Assembly: GCA_024403675.1 (NCBI GenBank)
Contig: JAKSRH010000014.1
Location: 1-41,333, forward strand
Reading direction: 5' to 3'
From: Saccharofermentans sp.
GTDB taxonomy: Bacteria; Bacillota; Clostridia; Saccharofermentanales; Saccharofermentanaceae
DNA: 41,333 nt
How positions within the stretch are numbered: the stretch's first letter is position 1; each line of letters starts with the position of its first letter. The position numbers and the translations under genes are program-made. Below, one piece after another: positions 41,332-41,333 of the stretch. Below the pieces are notes generated by a model, which made no database searches, had not been told where the DNA came from, and was given only the letters and a program-made list of their open reading frames with translations.

Positions 41332-41333
41332 TT

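Overview
This window looks like a piece of chromosome from a low-GC Gram-positive anaerobe of the Lachnospiraceae type (Butyrivibrio/Pseudobutyrivibrio/Roseburia relatives). The reasons are Firmicutes-style AGGAGG ribosome binding sites, T-box and FMN riboswitch leaders, a Firmicutes-type LexA box, lipoproteins with Pro/Thr-rich linkers, a GH94 disaccharide phosphorylase and [4Fe-4S] aldo/keto reductases. The genus assignment is inference. There is no phage, insertion sequence, CRISPR array, tRNA or rRNA. Most of the window is housekeeping and cell-envelope genes on both strands, separated by clear intrinsic terminators.

Layout. 1-7115: end of tpiA, a YugP-like membrane zinc protease that probably starts at a non-ATG codon, a GH94 phosphorylase, a lysophospholipase-like hydrolase, a conserved unknown protein, a YbgC-type thioesterase and tyrS. 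7300-8697: a small lipoprotein and a TIGR03915/DUF4130-like DNA-metabolism gene whose promoter contains a LexA box. 8763-11575 (minus): a T-box leader with a probable leucine specifier, in front of a 790-residue fusion of XRE helix-turn-helix, cupin and medium/branched-chain acyl-CoA synthetase. 11713-19362: an NAD-dependent epimerase-like protein with an acidic tail, maf, a degenerate GGDEF-EAL protein, a HAD phosphatase, an esterase and an LtaS-like phosphoglycerol transferase. 19436-21526: ribU under an FMN riboswitch, then a divergent XRE regulator behind a structured leader that can pair with its own ribosome binding site, and a small membrane protein. 21673-29653: a VanY carboxypeptidase, then the operon glmU-pth-mfd-aldo/keto reductase-MaoC. 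29650-35458: membrane GT-C-like proteins, a lipoprotein and a VanZ protein. 35518-40847: a Gfo/Idh/MocA oxidoreductase, an SseB-like protein, a NifX-like/SlyD fusion, a hybrid histidine kinase and a small membrane protein. The last ~480 bases hold a second copy of a hairpin repeat element and possibly the end of another gene.

The strongest candidate for something undescribed is the T-box/XRE-cupin/acyl-CoA synthetase unit. A leader that reads uncharged tRNA (specifier best read as CTC, Leu) appears to control an acyl-CoA synthetase. In rumen and gut anaerobes leucine can be made from isovalerate through isovaleryl-CoA and reductive carboxylation. A leucine-starvation-induced, self-sensing branched-chain acid activating enzyme would fit, but this is inference. 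Other notable items are the SOS-box promoter on the DUF4130-like gene, the possible new riboswitch-like leader at 20279-20437, a NifX-Cys/Gly-SlyD metallochaperone fusion, a two-copy hairpin repeat, and several genes that seem to be transcribed without a leader (extended -10 boxes exactly 6-7 nt before the ATG).
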